Positions 36,131-46,359 of a stretch of DNA of 64,000 bases are shown piece after piece. Both the position numbers and the translations under genes were made by a program. The DNA lies in assembly GCF_003202205.1 (NCBI RefSeq), contig NZ_PDOG01000002.1, positions 413,742 through 477,741 of the forward strand. Reading direction: 5' to 3'. Within the stretch, counting starts at the first letter, position 1. Every line of letters starts with the position of its first letter. The DNA comes from Halomonas sp. LBP4. GTDB taxonomy: Bacteria; Pseudomonadota; Gammaproteobacteria; Pseudomonadales; Halomonadaceae. The notes beneath the pieces are model-generated. The model was not told where the DNA came from. It saw only the letters and a program-made list of their open reading frames with translations, and did not search any database.

Positions 36131-36607
36131 TCAGGAAGCGGCGTGCAGTTCCCGGGCGGCCTCGAGTACCTCCTCGACATGGCCGGGCACCTTGACCCTG
36201 CGCCACTCCCGGGCGAGCCTGCCCTCGGCGTCGACCAGGAAGGTGCTGCGCTCGATGCCGAGGTGCTCCTTGCCGTAGAGCTTCTTGAGCTTGATGACAT
36301 CGAACAGCCGGCAGACGGCCTCGTCCTTGTCGGAGATCAGCTCGAAGTTGAAGCCCTGCTTGGCCTTGAAGTTCTCCTGGGCGCGGAGGCCGTCGCGGGA
36401 GACGCCGAGGATCACGGTATTGGCGGCGTCGAAGGCGTCCTTGCGGTCGCGGAAGTCGCTACCCTCGGTGGTGCAGCCCGGGGTGCTGGCCTTGGGATAG
36501 AAATAGACCACCACCTGCCGGCCCTGCAGTTCGGAGAGGCTTACGCGGCTGTCGCTGGTGGCGCTGGCGGTGAAGTCGGGCACGGGCTGGCCGATGCTGA
36601 CGCTCAT
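36131..36607 (-). CDS. bcp: Thiol peroxidase (bacterioferritin comigratory protein)
   Basis: A 158-residue peroxiredoxin Q that reduces peroxides. Peroxidatic Cys45 is in STPGCTTEG. The resolving Cys found in E. coli Bcp five residues later is replaced (residues 49-50 are Gly-Ser). Cys99 in DEAVCRLF is retained, so it may act as a one-Cys enzyme or use another partner. It converges on the AI-2E transporter gene and is divergent from dapA. Confidence 0.92.
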   Translation of the reverse strand: MSVSIGQPVPDFTASATSDSRVSLSELQGRQVVVYFYPKASTPGCTTEGSDFRDRKDAFDAANTVILGVSRDGLRAQENFKAKQGFNFELISDKDEAVCRLFDVIKLKKLYGKEHLGIERSTFLVDAEGRLAREWRRVKVPGHVEEVLEAARELHAAS

Positions 36608-36819
36608 GGAAGGTTCCTTGTGCCGGTGGGACGTGGCTCCCGATTACACGCAACCGCGGCCGAGCTGTAAAGTCTCGCCTGCCCGTGCTGTACAGGCTTT
36701 GATCGCCTGAGTACCATCTACTCTCTGGCGTTGGTGCCATTGTCCGAGGCGTGTCCCCGCATTCGGGGGCGGCAGACGCAGCAGTCGTATCGCGTAGTTG
36801 CATCGAGAGGAATGAGAGG

Positions 36820-37704
36820 ATGATCACTGGCAGTATCGTCGCCATGGCGACGCCGATGAAGGTCAATGGCGACATCGATTGGGAGGCGCTGCGCCGCCTG
36901 GTGAACTTCCACCTCGAGAATGGCACCGACGGCATCGTCGCCGCCGGTACCACCGGCGAGCCCACCACCATGTCCTTCGCCGAGCATTTCGACGTGATTC
37001 GCGCGGTGGTGGAGGAGGTCGACGGGCGCATCCCGGTGATCGCCGGCACCGGGGCCAACGCCACCTCCGAGGCCGTCGAGCTGGCCCGCTACGCCGGCGA
37101 GGTGGGGGCCGACTACTGCCTGTCGGTGTGCCCCTACTACAACAAGCCGACCCAGGAAGGCCTCTACCAGCACTTCAAGGCGGTGGCCGAGGGCAGCAAG
37201 CTGCCGGTGATCCTCTACAACGTGCCGGGGCGTACCTGCTCCGACCTCTACAACGAGACGGTGCTGCGCCTGGCCGAGGTCGACAACATCATCGGGCTCA
37301 AGGACGCCACCGGCAACCTGGAGCGCGCCGAGGACCTGATCGCCCGCCTCCGGGGCAGCGACTTCATGCTCTATTCCGGCGACGACGGCACCGCCTGCGA
37401 CTTCATGCTGATGGGGGGCCATGGCGATATCTCGGTGACCGCCAATGTCGCCCCCCGGGCGATGCACGAGCTGTGCGCCGCCGCCGTGGCCGGCGACGCC
37501 GACAAGGCTCACCAGATCAACACCCGGTTGATGCCCCTGCACACCAATCTCGGTGTCGAGTCGAACCCCATCCCCGTCAAGTGGGCGCTGCACCGCATGG
37601 GCCTGATCGAGCCCGGCATCCGTCTGCCCCTGACATGGCTGTCCGAGAAGTATCACTCCACCATCGGCGAGGCCCTGCAGTTGGCCGGCCTGACCGACGA
37701 TTGA
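36820..37704 (+). CDS. dapA: 4-hydroxy-tetrahydrodipicolinate synthase
   Basis: A 294-residue aldolase-family enzyme joining pyruvate and aspartate semialdehyde in lysine and diaminopimelate synthesis. Catalytic features: [16 protein letters not shown] with Tyr, and GLKDATGN with Schiff-base Lys. AGAGG lies close upstream of ATG 36820. First gene of the run dapA-bamC-MBL gene-purC, a conserved gammaproteobacterial order. A short hairpin (37705-37722) follows the stop. Confidence 0.95.
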   Translation: MITGSIVAMATPMKVNGDIDWEALRRLVNFHLENGTDGIVAAGTTGEPTTMSFAEHFDVIRAVVEEVDGRIPVIAGTGANATSEAVELARYAGEVGADYCLSVCPYYNKPTQEGLYQHFKAVAEGSKLPVILYNVPGRTCSDLYNETVLRLAEVDNIIGLKDATGNLERAEDLIARLRGSDFMLYSGDDGTACDFMLMGGHGDISVTANVAPRAMHELCAAAVAGDADKAHQINTRLMPLHTNLGVESNPIPVKWALHRMGLIEPGIRLPLTWLSEKYHSTIGEALQLAGLTDD

Positions 37705-37752
37705 CCGGCGCTCGGGCGCCGGAACCTGGACAACCTGACGCAAGGTGGATGC

Positions 37753-38721
37753 ATGAACTCTGCGCTGAAATGGATGCCGCTGGTGGCGGCCATCGCCCTG
37801 GCCACGGCCGGCTGTGCCCGCGACGGCTACTATCACGACCGCAGCATCGACTATGCGGACGCCGGCGGCAGCTCGCCGCTGGTCCTGCCCGAGACGCGCA
37901 ACCCCGATCGCTACCGGGATGCCATGCCGGTGCCCGAGGCGGTAGGCGACTTCCGGGCACGGGACGACGGCTTCGAGGCCCCGAGCCCCCAGCCGCTGGC
38001 GGCCGGGCGTGCCACCGAGGGTGACTTCGTCGAGCGCCGCAACATCGGCCGCGACAGCTGGCTGGTGGTCGGCGCCGATCCCGGTACGGTATGGCCCCAG
38101 CTCGAGGACTTCGCCCGTACTCGCGGCCTGCAGGTGACCGCCAGCGACACCTCCCGTGGCGTGATCGAGACCCCCCAGGCGCGCCTCAGCGTGCGTCAAG
38201 GGCTGCGCGCCGGTGACAGCGAGGTGCGCTGCGACCGGGGGGGTGTCCCGGTGGCGGCCTGCCTGGAGGAGATGGAGCAGTTCTTCGGCGCGCGCAGCGC
38301 CTCGGCCAGCTCGTCGTCGCTGGCCGCCCAGCGCCTGGCCGGCGAGGAACGCCTGCGCCTCGAGCAGCGGGGCGACGACTGGGTGGTGGCCATTCCGCTG
38401 GATATCGATCGGACCTGGGCCGAGCTGGATCACCAGCTGCAGCTGGACTTCACCGTGGAAGAGCGCCGCGAGCTGCTCGACAGCGACCCCGCCGCCCACG
38501 ACTTCCTGATCAGCTACATGACCCGGAGCGAGCGCGATCGCAATCCGCTGCAGATCGTCTTCAGCCCCGACGTGCGCCAGATGTCCCAGCGGATTCGCCT
38601 GGTACTGGAGTCCGCCGGTCCCGACCGGACCGTGCTGCGGGCGGAGAACGCCAGCGATCGCGCCTTCACCCCCGAGGATCAGCGCGAGCTGCTCGAGCGG
38701 GTGTCGGGTCTGCTGCGCTGA
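37753..38721 (+). CDS. bamC: Outer-membrane assembly lipoprotein BamC
   Basis: A 322-residue lipoprotein of the BAM complex. Lipobox ATAGC places the lipidated Cys at residue 21. The N-terminal linker contains LVLPE, and two helix-grip domains follow (WLVVGADPGTVWPQLEDFART; VAIPLDIDRTWAELDHQL). Position after dapA is typical. The stop overlaps the next ATG. Confidence 0.9.
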   Translation: MNSALKWMPLVAAIALATAGCARDGYYHDRSIDYADAGGSSPLVLPETRNPDRYRDAMPVPEAVGDFRARDDGFEAPSPQPLAAGRATEGDFVERRNIGRDSWLVVGADPGTVWPQLEDFARTRGLQVTASDTSRGVIETPQARLSVRQGLRAGDSEVRCDRGGVPVAACLEEMEQFFGARSASASSSSLAAQRLAGEERLRLEQRGDDWVVAIPLDIDRTWAELDHQLQLDFTVEERRELLDSDPAAHDFLISYMTRSERDRNPLQIVFSPDVRQMSQRIRLVLESAGPDRTVLRAENASDRAFTPEDQRELLERVSGLLR

Positions 38722-39524
38722 TGGCGACCCGGGTGGCCGAATCGCGCCCACCCGCCGGTACGCTGCGCTTCGCCTCCCTGGGCAGCGGCAGCAAGGGCAA
38801 CGCGACCCTGGTCAGCGACGGCGACACCCACCTGCTGGTCGACTGCGGCTTCGGACTGCGCGAGACCGAGCGCCGGCTGGCCGAGTTCGGCCTGCATCCG
38901 CGCCAGCTCGATGCGGTGCTGGTGACCCACGAGCATGGCGACCATGTGCGTGGGGTCGGTCCCCTGGCCCGCCGCCACGGCGTACCGGTCTACCTGACCC
39001 CGGGCACCTGGGGCACGAGACGCCTCGGCGAGCTGCCCGGCCACCACTGGATCACCCCCCAGGCCCGCTTCGCCATCAAGGGGGTGGTCATCGACCCGGT
39101 CACCGTGCCCCACGACGCCCGCGAGCCGGTGCAGTTTCGCTTCCATGCCGGGGGGCGCAGCCTCGGCGTGCTGACCGACCTCGGCCATCCCACCGACCAT
39201 GTGGCCAGGGCCTTCGCCGGCTGCGACGCCCTGGTGCTGGAGTGCAACCATGACGTGCGCCTGCTCGCCGAGGGCCCCTACCCGCGCGCCCTCAAGCGGC
39301 GCGTGGGGGGCGACTGGGGCCACCTGGCCAACGGCCAGGCCGCGGCACTGCTCGCGCGACTGGGGCTCGATCGCCTGCAGCGCATCGTCTGCTCGCACCT
39401 TTCCGAACACAACAACCGCCCCGAGCTGGCGCTGGAGGCCCTGGTGCCGCTGCTCGACGGCGATGAATCCCGGCTGATGGTCGCCGCCCAGGACACCGGC
39501 CTGGCGTGGCAGGCCATCGGCTGA
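38721..39524 (+). CDS. MBL-fold metallo-hydrolase (YycJ/WalJ-like)
   Basis: A 267-residue metallo-beta-lactamase fold protein with the metal motif [27 protein letters not shown] at the start and [15 protein letters not shown] near the end. YycJ-like members are proposed 5'-3' exonucleases in DNA repair; this assignment is by family only. Starts at the bamC stop (TGATG-type overlap), so it belongs to the same operon. Confidence 0.88.
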   Translation: MATRVAESRPPAGTLRFASLGSGSKGNATLVSDGDTHLLVDCGFGLRETERRLAEFGLHPRQLDAVLVTHEHGDHVRGVGPLARRHGVPVYLTPGTWGTRRLGELPGHHWITPQARFAIKGVVIDPVTVPHDAREPVQFRFHAGGRSLGVLTDLGHPTDHVARAFAGCDALVLECNHDVRLLAEGPYPRALKRRVGGDWGHLANGQAAALLARLGLDRLQRIVCSHLSEHNNRPELALEALVPLLDGDESRLMVAAQDTGLAWQAIG

Positions 39525-39565
39525 TTTCCCATACTGTCTCGTATCCGCAGCCTGTGGAGGCTCCC

Positions 39566-40279
39566 ATGGAAAAGCGTCAAGAACTCTACGCCGGCAAGGC
39601 CAAGTCGGTCTTCGCCACCGACGACCCGGACCACCTGGTCCTGCATTTCCGCGACGACACCAGTGCCTTCGACGGCGAACGCATGGAGTCGCTGGCACGC
39701 AAGGGGACGGTCAACAACAGGTTCAATGCCTTCATCATGGGCAAGCTCCAGGAGGCAGGCATTCCCACCCATTTCGACGGCCTGCTCTCCGACACCGAGA
39801 GCCTGGTCAAGAAGCTCGAGATGATTCCGGTGGAGTGCGTGGTGCGCAACATCGCCGCTGGTGGCCTGGTCAAGCGCCTGGGCGTGGAGGAGGGCCGCGA
39901 ACTCACCCCGCCCACCTTCGAGCTGTTCCTCAAGAACGATGCCCTGCACGACCCGATGATCAACGAGTCACTGGCCGAGACCTTCGGCTGGGCCACGCCC
40001 GACCAGCTCAGGGAGATGAAGGTGCTGACCTTCAAGGTCAACGAGGTGCTCAAGACGCTGTTCGCCGAGGGCGGCCTGCTGCTGGTCGACTACAAGCTGG
40101 AGTTCGGCCTGTTCAAGGGCGAGATCGTGCTGGGCGACGAGTTCTCCCCGGACGGCTGTCGCCTGTGGGACGCTGCGACCCGCGAGAAGCTCGACAAGGA
40201 CCGCTTCCGCCAGGGCCTGGGCGGGGTGATCGAGGCCTACGAGGAGGTGGGGCGGCGTATCGGGGTCGATTTCTCCTGA
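39566..40279 (+). CDS. purC: Phosphoribosylaminoimidazole-succinocarboxamide synthase (SAICAR synthetase)
   Basis: A 237-residue ATP-dependent ligase that attaches aspartate to CAIR in purine synthesis. Motifs [32 protein letters not shown] and [17 protein letters not shown] lies 7 nt before ATG 39566. Last gene of the dapA-bamC-MBL-purC run. Confidence 0.95.
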   Translation: MEKRQELYAGKAKSVFATDDPDHLVLHFRDDTSAFDGERMESLARKGTVNNRFNAFIMGKLQEAGIPTHFDGLLSDTESLVKKLEMIPVECVVRNIAAGGLVKRLGVEEGRELTPPTFELFLKNDALHDPMINESLAETFGWATPDQLREMKVLTFKVNEVLKTLFAEGGLLLVDYKLEFGLFKGEIVLGDEFSPDGCRLWDAATREKLDKDRFRQGLGGVIEAYEEVGRRIGVDFS

Positions 40280-40299
40280 TGGTACCAAGAGCGTGATCC

Positions 40300-40325
40300 A
40301 CGAAGGGCCCTGTCGGGCCCTTCGT
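40300..40325. terminator. Terminator between purC and trmO
   Basis: An 11-bp perfect stem ACGAAGGGCCC (40300-40310), loop TGTC, GGGCCCTTCGT (40315-40325), between converging genes. Confidence 0.75.
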
Positions 40326-40338
40326 CGTTATGGAGGGT

Positions 40339-41073
40339 TCAGGCCGGGACGATCTCGACGACCCGTAGTCGGATGTCTCCAGCCGGATCGGCCTCGGCAC
40401 GAAAGCGCACGTCCACGTCGCGCAATCGCACCCCGTAGGTCCGTTCCTCGGCCCCCTTGCGGTAGGCGGGGCGCGGGTCCTGGGCCAGCACCTGGCGGAT
40501 CAGCTCGCGCAGCGAAGCGCCGTCGGGGCGCTCGGCCAGGGTCGCCTCGACCTCGGGCGAGAAGGTCACCGGCAGCAGCGGCGGGGCCTCGGGGGAGAAG
40601 CCGGCGCGGGCCTCGGGGCGGGCTTCCGCCCAGGGCAGGTAGGGCTTGATGTCGAGCACCGGGGTGCCGCTGACCAGGTCGCACCCGCCCAGCACCAGGC
40701 GTACCCCGCGGCGGGTGTCGATCTCGACCAGCTCCACCAGCGAGAGCCCCAGGCGGTTGGGGCGGTGGGTGCTGCGGCTGGCGAAGACCCCGACCCTGGC
40801 GTTGCCGCCGAGCCGCGGGGGGCGCACCAGGGGCGTCCAGCGGTCAGGGCTGTGGTGAAACACGAAGGTCAGCCAGAGGTGGCTGAAGGCGTCCAGGCCG
40901 CGTACCGCCAGCGGGTCGTCGAAGGGGGGCGTCAGCATCAGGCTGGCACGGGCGGCCGGGGCCAGCCCCGGCTGGCGGGGAATGCCGAACTTGTCCGGGT
41001 AGTCGCTCTCGATGACGCCGATCGGGGTCATCGCGAAGCCGGGGGCAGCAGGGGAGGTGGGCGTCGCGATCAT
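40339..41073 (-). CDS. trmO: tRNA (N6-threonylcarbamoyladenosine(37)-N6)-methyltransferase
   Basis: A 244-residue TrmO/TsaA protein that methylates t6A37 in tRNA-Thr. Motifs: IGVIESDYPDKFGIPRQPG, FSHLWLTFVFH, ASRSTHRPNRLGLS, and DIKPYLPWAE. ATG 41073 gives the best start; ATG at 41031 is possible. It converges on purC. Confidence 0.9.
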   Translation of the reverse strand: MIATPTSPAAPGFAMTPIGVIESDYPDKFGIPRQPGLAPAARASLMLTPPFDDPLAVRGLDAFSHLWLTFVFHHSPDRWTPLVRPPRLGGNARVGVFASRSTHRPNRLGLSLVELVEIDTRRGVRLVLGGCDLVSGTPVLDIKPYLPWAEARPEARAGFSPEAPPLLPVTFSPEVEATLAERPDGASLRELIRQVLAQDPRPAYRKGAEERTYGVRLRDVDVRFRAEADPAGDIRLRVVEIVPA

Positions 41074-41201
41074 GTCGGGATTATGCCGGCTCGTCGGCGT
41101 CGGGGCGAGGGGGATTGGCCGCGGCGCCCGGCTTGTGTAGGCTGCTGCTCGGCACCGGGCGTGCCGCTTTCGATCCCCGACCCATCGCAGGGCAGACACC
41201 G

Positions 41202-41747
41202 ATGAGCCAGATCACCACCGAGCACGGGGCAGCGGGTGCCGGGCAGGCGCCGCGGGCACCGCGGATCCTCTACCGTGGCGCCCTGGCCAAGGACGCCGCC
41301 GACCAGGCCGAGGTCTTCCATCACGCCGTGATGCAGGGAGCCACGGCCCACTACGGGTTGGCCGAGCGCCAGGCCTGGGCGGCGGCATTGCCCCGGGAAG
41401 CCTGCGCCTGGGCGGCACGCCAGGCGCTCTTCACCACTCTGGTGGCGACCTGCGACGGTCGTTGCGTCGGGTTCCTCGAGCTCGATATTCCCCGGGGGCG
41501 CATCGTGACGCTCTATGTCTGGCCGTCGCTGGCCCGTCGCGGCATCGGTTCGACCCTGCTGGTGCATGCCGAGCGGTTGCTGCTCGAGCACGGGGTGGGG
41601 CGGGCCCGCATCGATGCCAGCCTGATGCTGGCCGACGGCCTGGTGCGCCGGGGCTGGCGCGATCTCGGCGAGGAGTGGGTGGAGCGCGGCGGCGAGCGGC
41701 TGTGCCGTCACCGCCTGGAGAAATCCCTGGTCGCCGTGGAGACCTGA
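41202..41747 (+). CDS. GNAT-family N-acetyltransferase
   Basis: A 181-residue protein with a GNAT core: LELDIPRGRIVTLYVWPSLARRGIGSTLLVHAERLL, containing the acetyl-CoA loop R-R-G-I-G-S. The substrate is unknown. Start at 41202; in-frame ATG 41115 would add an unconvincing extension. It converges on nadC. Confidence 0.8.
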   Translation: MSQITTEHGAAGAGQAPRAPRILYRGALAKDAADQAEVFHHAVMQGATAHYGLAERQAWAAALPREACAWAARQALFTTLVATCDGRCVGFLELDIPRGRIVTLYVWPSLARRGIGSTLLVHAERLLLEHGVGRARIDASLMLADGLVRRGWRDLGEEWVERGGERLCRHRLEKSLVAVET

Positions 41748-41764
41748 GTCCACCTCTTCCCTAC

Positions 41765-42616
<852 letters not shown>

Positions 42617-42693
42617 TCACTCTCCAGGGGGTGCGATGAGCGTTCGAGGCGTCCATTATAGGGAATCCACACGGAAGACGTCAGGGGAAGGCG

Positions 42694-43290
42694 ATGCCGA
42701 TCGAGGCGGGATGGCTGTCAGGCGCTCGGCGGGTGCCGTCGCCCAACCGGGATGCACGCCCCGAGGGCGAGGTCTCGCTACTGGTGCTGCACTCCATCAG
42801 CCTGCCGCCGGGGCAGTTCGGCGGCGAGCACATCGAGCGCCTGTTCACCAATCGCCTCGACCCGAAGGCCCACCCCTACTTCGCCGGCATCGCCGAGCTG
42901 CGCGTCTCGGCGCACCTGTTGATCCGGCGTGACGGCGAGTGCGTGCAGTTCGTGCCCTTCGGGGAGCGGGCCTGGCACGCCGGCCGGTCGCACTGGTGCG
43001 ATGACGGCTGGCCGCGCACCGCCCTCAACGACTTCTCCATCGGTATCGAGCTGGAAGGCGACGAGGTCTCGCCCTATACGCTCGCCCAGTACCGGGCGCT
43101 GGCGGCGACCACCGTCGAGCTGCTGGCCACCTACCCGGCACTGACCGGGCGCCGCATCACCAGCCATGCCCGGGTGGCGCCGCTGCGCAAGAGCGACCCC
43201 GGCCCGGCCTTCGACTGGGCCTACTTCCGCCAGTTGCTGGGCCGGCAATGTTGGAACGACTACGCAGTTCGGGGCGGTAGATGGACATGA
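42694..43290 (+). CDS. ampD: 1,6-anhydro-N-acetylmuramyl-L-alanine amidase
   Basis: A 198-residue cytoplasmic zinc amidase for recycling of cell-wall anhydro-muropeptides. Zinc and catalytic residues appear in LVLHSISLPP, IGIELEGD, and SHARVAPLRKSDPGPAFDW. GGGGAAGG lies before the ATG. It has no signal peptide, as expected for AmpD. Confidence 0.93.
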   Translation: MPIEAGWLSGARRVPSPNRDARPEGEVSLLVLHSISLPPGQFGGEHIERLFTNRLDPKAHPYFAGIAELRVSAHLLIRRDGECVQFVPFGERAWHAGRSHWCDDGWPRTALNDFSIGIELEGDEVSPYTLAQYRALAATTVELLATYPALTGRRITSHARVAPLRKSDPGPAFDWAYFRQLLGRQCWNDYAVRGGRWT

Positions 43291-43625
43291 ACGATCAAGT
43301 TGGATGGCACGCTTGATTCATACGGTAGTTCGGCTACAAGCCCTTGTCCTTAGTCGAATTCGTGGCCTTTACGCGCACGTAATGCCTTGTGTTGCGTCGC
43401 AATGTCAGTTTATGAAAAATATTTCCATTTTCACCTTGAATTGGCAGGGCGAGGCGTTTACGGTATCTTCTCCGCCACCAGCGGCGGGTATGCCGAGCCG
43501 TCTTGTAAAATTACTACACCACCCCCGACATGCGGCGTGCACGGCATCTCAAAAAAAAAGAGAGAGCACCCCTGCCCCAGCAATGTGGGGCAATCGACAC
43601 CCCATCGTCATTCGGAGAGACGTCT
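43291..43625. other. Regulatory region of aceE
   Basis: About 335 bp without a gene, strikingly more AT-rich than its surroundings between about 43305 and 43560. A short hairpin TGCCCC/GGGGCA (43573-43592) lies 35 nt before aceE. No clear PdhR-type operator (AATTGGT-N3-ACCAATT) is seen. Confidence 0.5.
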
Positions 43626-46298
43626 ATGAGTCTGGAGACAAGAGAGGATCTCGATCCGATCGAGTCCACGGAATGGTTGGATTCCCTGGAATCGGTGCTG
43701 GATCGCGAGGGCGAGGAACGTGCCCAGTACCTGTTGACCCGCCTGGCCGACCGCCTGCGCCGGGACGGCATGCAGGTGCCCTTCTCGGTGACCACCCCGC
43801 ATCGCAACACCATCCCGGTGCACCGCGAGGCGCCGATGCCGGGCGATCTCTTCATGGAGCGGCGCATCCGCTCGCTGATCCGCTACAACGCCATCGCCCA
43901 GGTGATTCGCAACAACCGGGCCAATCCCGGCCTCGGCGGCCATATCGCCAGCTTCATGTCGGCGGCCACTCTCTACGACGTGGGCTTCAACCACTTCTTC
44001 CGTGCCCCGAAGGGCGACTTCGAGGGTGACCTGGTCTACATCCAGGGCCATGTGGCACCGGGCGTCTATGCCCGCGCCTACCTGGAGGGGCGCCTGACCG
44101 AGGCGCAGATGGACAAGTATCGCCAGGAAGTCGACGGCGATGGCCTCTCGTCCTACCCGCACCCCTGGCTGATGCCTGACTTCTGGCAGTTCCCCACCGT
44201 CTCCATGGGTCTCGGTCCCATCCAGGCGATCTACCAGGCCCATGTGATGAAGTACCTTGACTCCCGCGAGCTCAAGGACATGCATGACCGCAAGATCTGG
44301 TGCTTCATGGGCGACGGCGAGTGCGACGAGCCGGAATCCCTGGGCGCCATCTCCCTGGCCGGCCGCGAGAACCTCGACAACCTGATCTTCGTCATCAACT
44401 GCAACCTGCAGCGCCTCGACGGTCCGGTGCGCGGCAACTCGCGGATCATGGACGAGCTCGAGGGCGTGTTCCGCGGTGCCGGCTGGAACGTGCTCAAGGT
44501 GGTCTGGGGCCGCCTGTGGGACCCGCTGTTCGAGAAGGACAAGAAGGGCATCCTGCAGAAGCGCATGGACGAGGCGGTCGACGGCGAGTACCAGAACTAC
44601 AAGGCCAACGGCGGCGCCTATACCCGGGAGCACTTCTTCGGCAAGTACCCGGAAACCGCCGAGATGGTCAAGGACATGTCCGACGAGGACATCTGGAAGC
44701 TCAACCGCGGCGGGCACGACCCGTTCAAGGTCTATGCGGCCTACCACCAGGCGGTCAATACCACCAACGGCAAGCCCACCGTGATCCTGGCACACACCGT
44801 CAAGGGCTACGGCATGGGCGGCGGCGACGGCGAGGCGGCCAACGAGGCCCACCAGGTCAAGACCATGGAGTACGAGGCGCTGCGCACCTTCCGCGACCGC
44901 TTCGGCATTCCGCTGACCGACGCGCAGCTCAAGGAGGTGCCGTACTACAAGCCCGAGGACGACTCCCCGGAGCTCAAGTACATGCACCTGCAGCGCGAGC
45001 GCCTGGGCGGCTACCTGCCGCAGCGTCGCAGCGACTTCGAGGCGCTGCCGATCCCCGACCTGGACGACAAGATCTTCGCCTCTCAGACCGGCGGTTCCAA
45101 GGGCCGTGAGGTCTCCACCACCATGGCCTTCGTGCGCATCCTCAACGGCCTGGTGAAGGACAAGAAGATCGGCAAGCAGGTGGTGCCGATCATCCCCGAC
45201 GAGGCGCGCACCTTCGGCATGGAGGGCATGTTCCGCCAGCTCGGTATCTACACCTCCGAAGGCCAGAAGTACGAGCCCGTCGACAAGGGCCAGATCATGT
45301 TCTACCGCGAGGACAAGCAGGGCCAGATCCTCGAGGAAGGCATCTCCGAGGCGGGGGCCATGTCGGCGTGGATCGCCGCGGCCACTTCCTACTCGAACAA
45401 CAACACCACGCTGTTGCCGTTCTACGTCTACTACTCGATGTTCGGCTTCCAGCGCATCGGCGACCTGGCCTGGGCCGCCGGCGACATGCAGGCGCGCGGC
45501 TTCCTGGTCGGTGGCACCGCCGGTCGCACCACCCTCAATGGCGAAGGGCTCCAGCACCAGGATGGTCACAGCCACATCCAGGCGTCGACCATCCCCAATT
45601 GCCGCAGCTACGACCCGACCTATGCCCATGAGGTCGCCGTGATCGTCCAGGACGGCCTGAAGCGCATGTTCGCCGACAAGGAGAACTGCTTCTACTACCT
45701 GACGGTGATGAACGAGAACTACGAGCATCCCGCGCTCGAGACGGTGCCCGCCGAGGACATCATCAAGGGCATGTACCTGCTGCGCGAGACTCAGGGCGAC
45801 AAGGGCCGCGTCCAGCTGATGGGTTCCGGCACCATCCTGCGCGAGGTCGAGGCGGCCGCCGAGCTGCTGGCCTCCGACTGGGGTGTCGGCGCCGACATCT
45901 GGAGCGTCACCAGCTTCAACGAGCTGCGCCGCGAGGCGTTGGGCCTGGAGCGCGAGGCGTTCCTGAACCCGGATGCCGAGCCGGCCAAGCCGCACCTCAC
46001 CCGGTGCCTGGAGGGCCGCCAGGGGCCGGCCATCGCCTCCACCGACTACATGCGTCTGTTCGCCGACCAGGTCCGTGCCTGGGTGCCGACCGACTACCAT
46101 GTACTGGGGACCGACGGCTTCGGCCGCTCCGATACCCGCAAGAAGCTGCGTCACTTCTTCGAGGTCGATCGCTACTTCGTCACCGTGGCCGCGCTCAAGG
46201 CGCTGGCCGACCGCGGCGAACTCGACCGCAAGGTGGTGGGCGAGGCAGTCGGGAAGTACGGCATCGATCCCAACAAGCCCAATCCGCTGACCAGTTGA
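43626..46298 (+). CDS. aceE: Pyruvate dehydrogenase E1 component (homodimeric type)
   Basis: An 890-residue thiamine-diphosphate enzyme that decarboxylates pyruvate and acetylates the lipoyl group of E2. Thiamine motif GDGECDEPES...NLIFVINCN, transketolase-like central domain (DEARTFGMEGMFRQLG), and C-terminal domain (SVTSFNELRREAL). Close in length to E. coli AceE (887). GGAGAG lies 8 nt before ATG 43626. Co-transcribed with aceF 61 bp downstream. Confidence 0.97.
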   Translation: MSLETREDLDPIESTEWLDSLESVLDREGEERAQYLLTRLADRLRRDGMQVPFSVTTPHRNTIPVHREAPMPGDLFMERRIRSLIRYNAIAQVIRNNRANPGLGGHIASFMSAATLYDVGFNHFFRAPKGDFEGDLVYIQGHVAPGVYARAYLEGRLTEAQMDKYRQEVDGDGLSSYPHPWLMPDFWQFPTVSMGLGPIQAIYQAHVMKYLDSRELKDMHDRKIWCFMGDGECDEPESLGAISLAGRENLDNLIFVINCNLQRLDGPVRGNSRIMDELEGVFRGAGWNVLKVVWGRLWDPLFEKDKKGILQKRMDEAVDGEYQNYKANGGAYTREHFFGKYPETAEMVKDMSDEDIWKLNRGGHDPFKVYAAYHQAVNTTNGKPTVILAHTVKGYGMGGGDGEAANEAHQVKTMEYEALRTFRDRFGIPLTDAQLKEVPYYKPEDDSPELKYMHLQRERLGGYLPQRRSDFEALPIPDLDDKIFASQTGGSKGREVSTTMAFVRILNGLVKDKKIGKQVVPIIPDEARTFGMEGMFRQLGIYTSEGQKYEPVDKGQIMFYREDKQGQILEEGISEAGAMSAWIAAATSYSNNNTTLLPFYVYYSMFGFQRIGDLAWAAGDMQARGFLVGGTAGRTTLNGEGLQHQDGHSHIQASTIPNCRSYDPTYAHEVAVIVQDGLKRMFADKENCFYYLTVMNENYEHPALETVPAEDIIKGMYLLRETQGDKGRVQLMGSGTILREVEAAAELLASDWGVGADIWSVTSFNELRREALGLEREAFLNPDAEPAKPHLTRCLEGRQGPAIASTDYMRLFADQVRAWVPTDYHVLGTDGFGRSDTRKKLRHFFEVDRYFVTVAALKALADRGELDRKVVGEAVGKYGIDPNKPNPLTS

Positions 46299-46359
46299 TC
46301 AGGTGGCTGGCGGGCCTGGGGCCCGCCTGTTCCAGGCACGATTTGGAAGGAGCGCGACC

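Noticed and set aside
43608..46154. Very long open frame (848 codons) antisense to aceE
   Set aside because: Shadow of a GC-rich coding gene; aceE is certain on the other strand and the antisense product is low-complexity.
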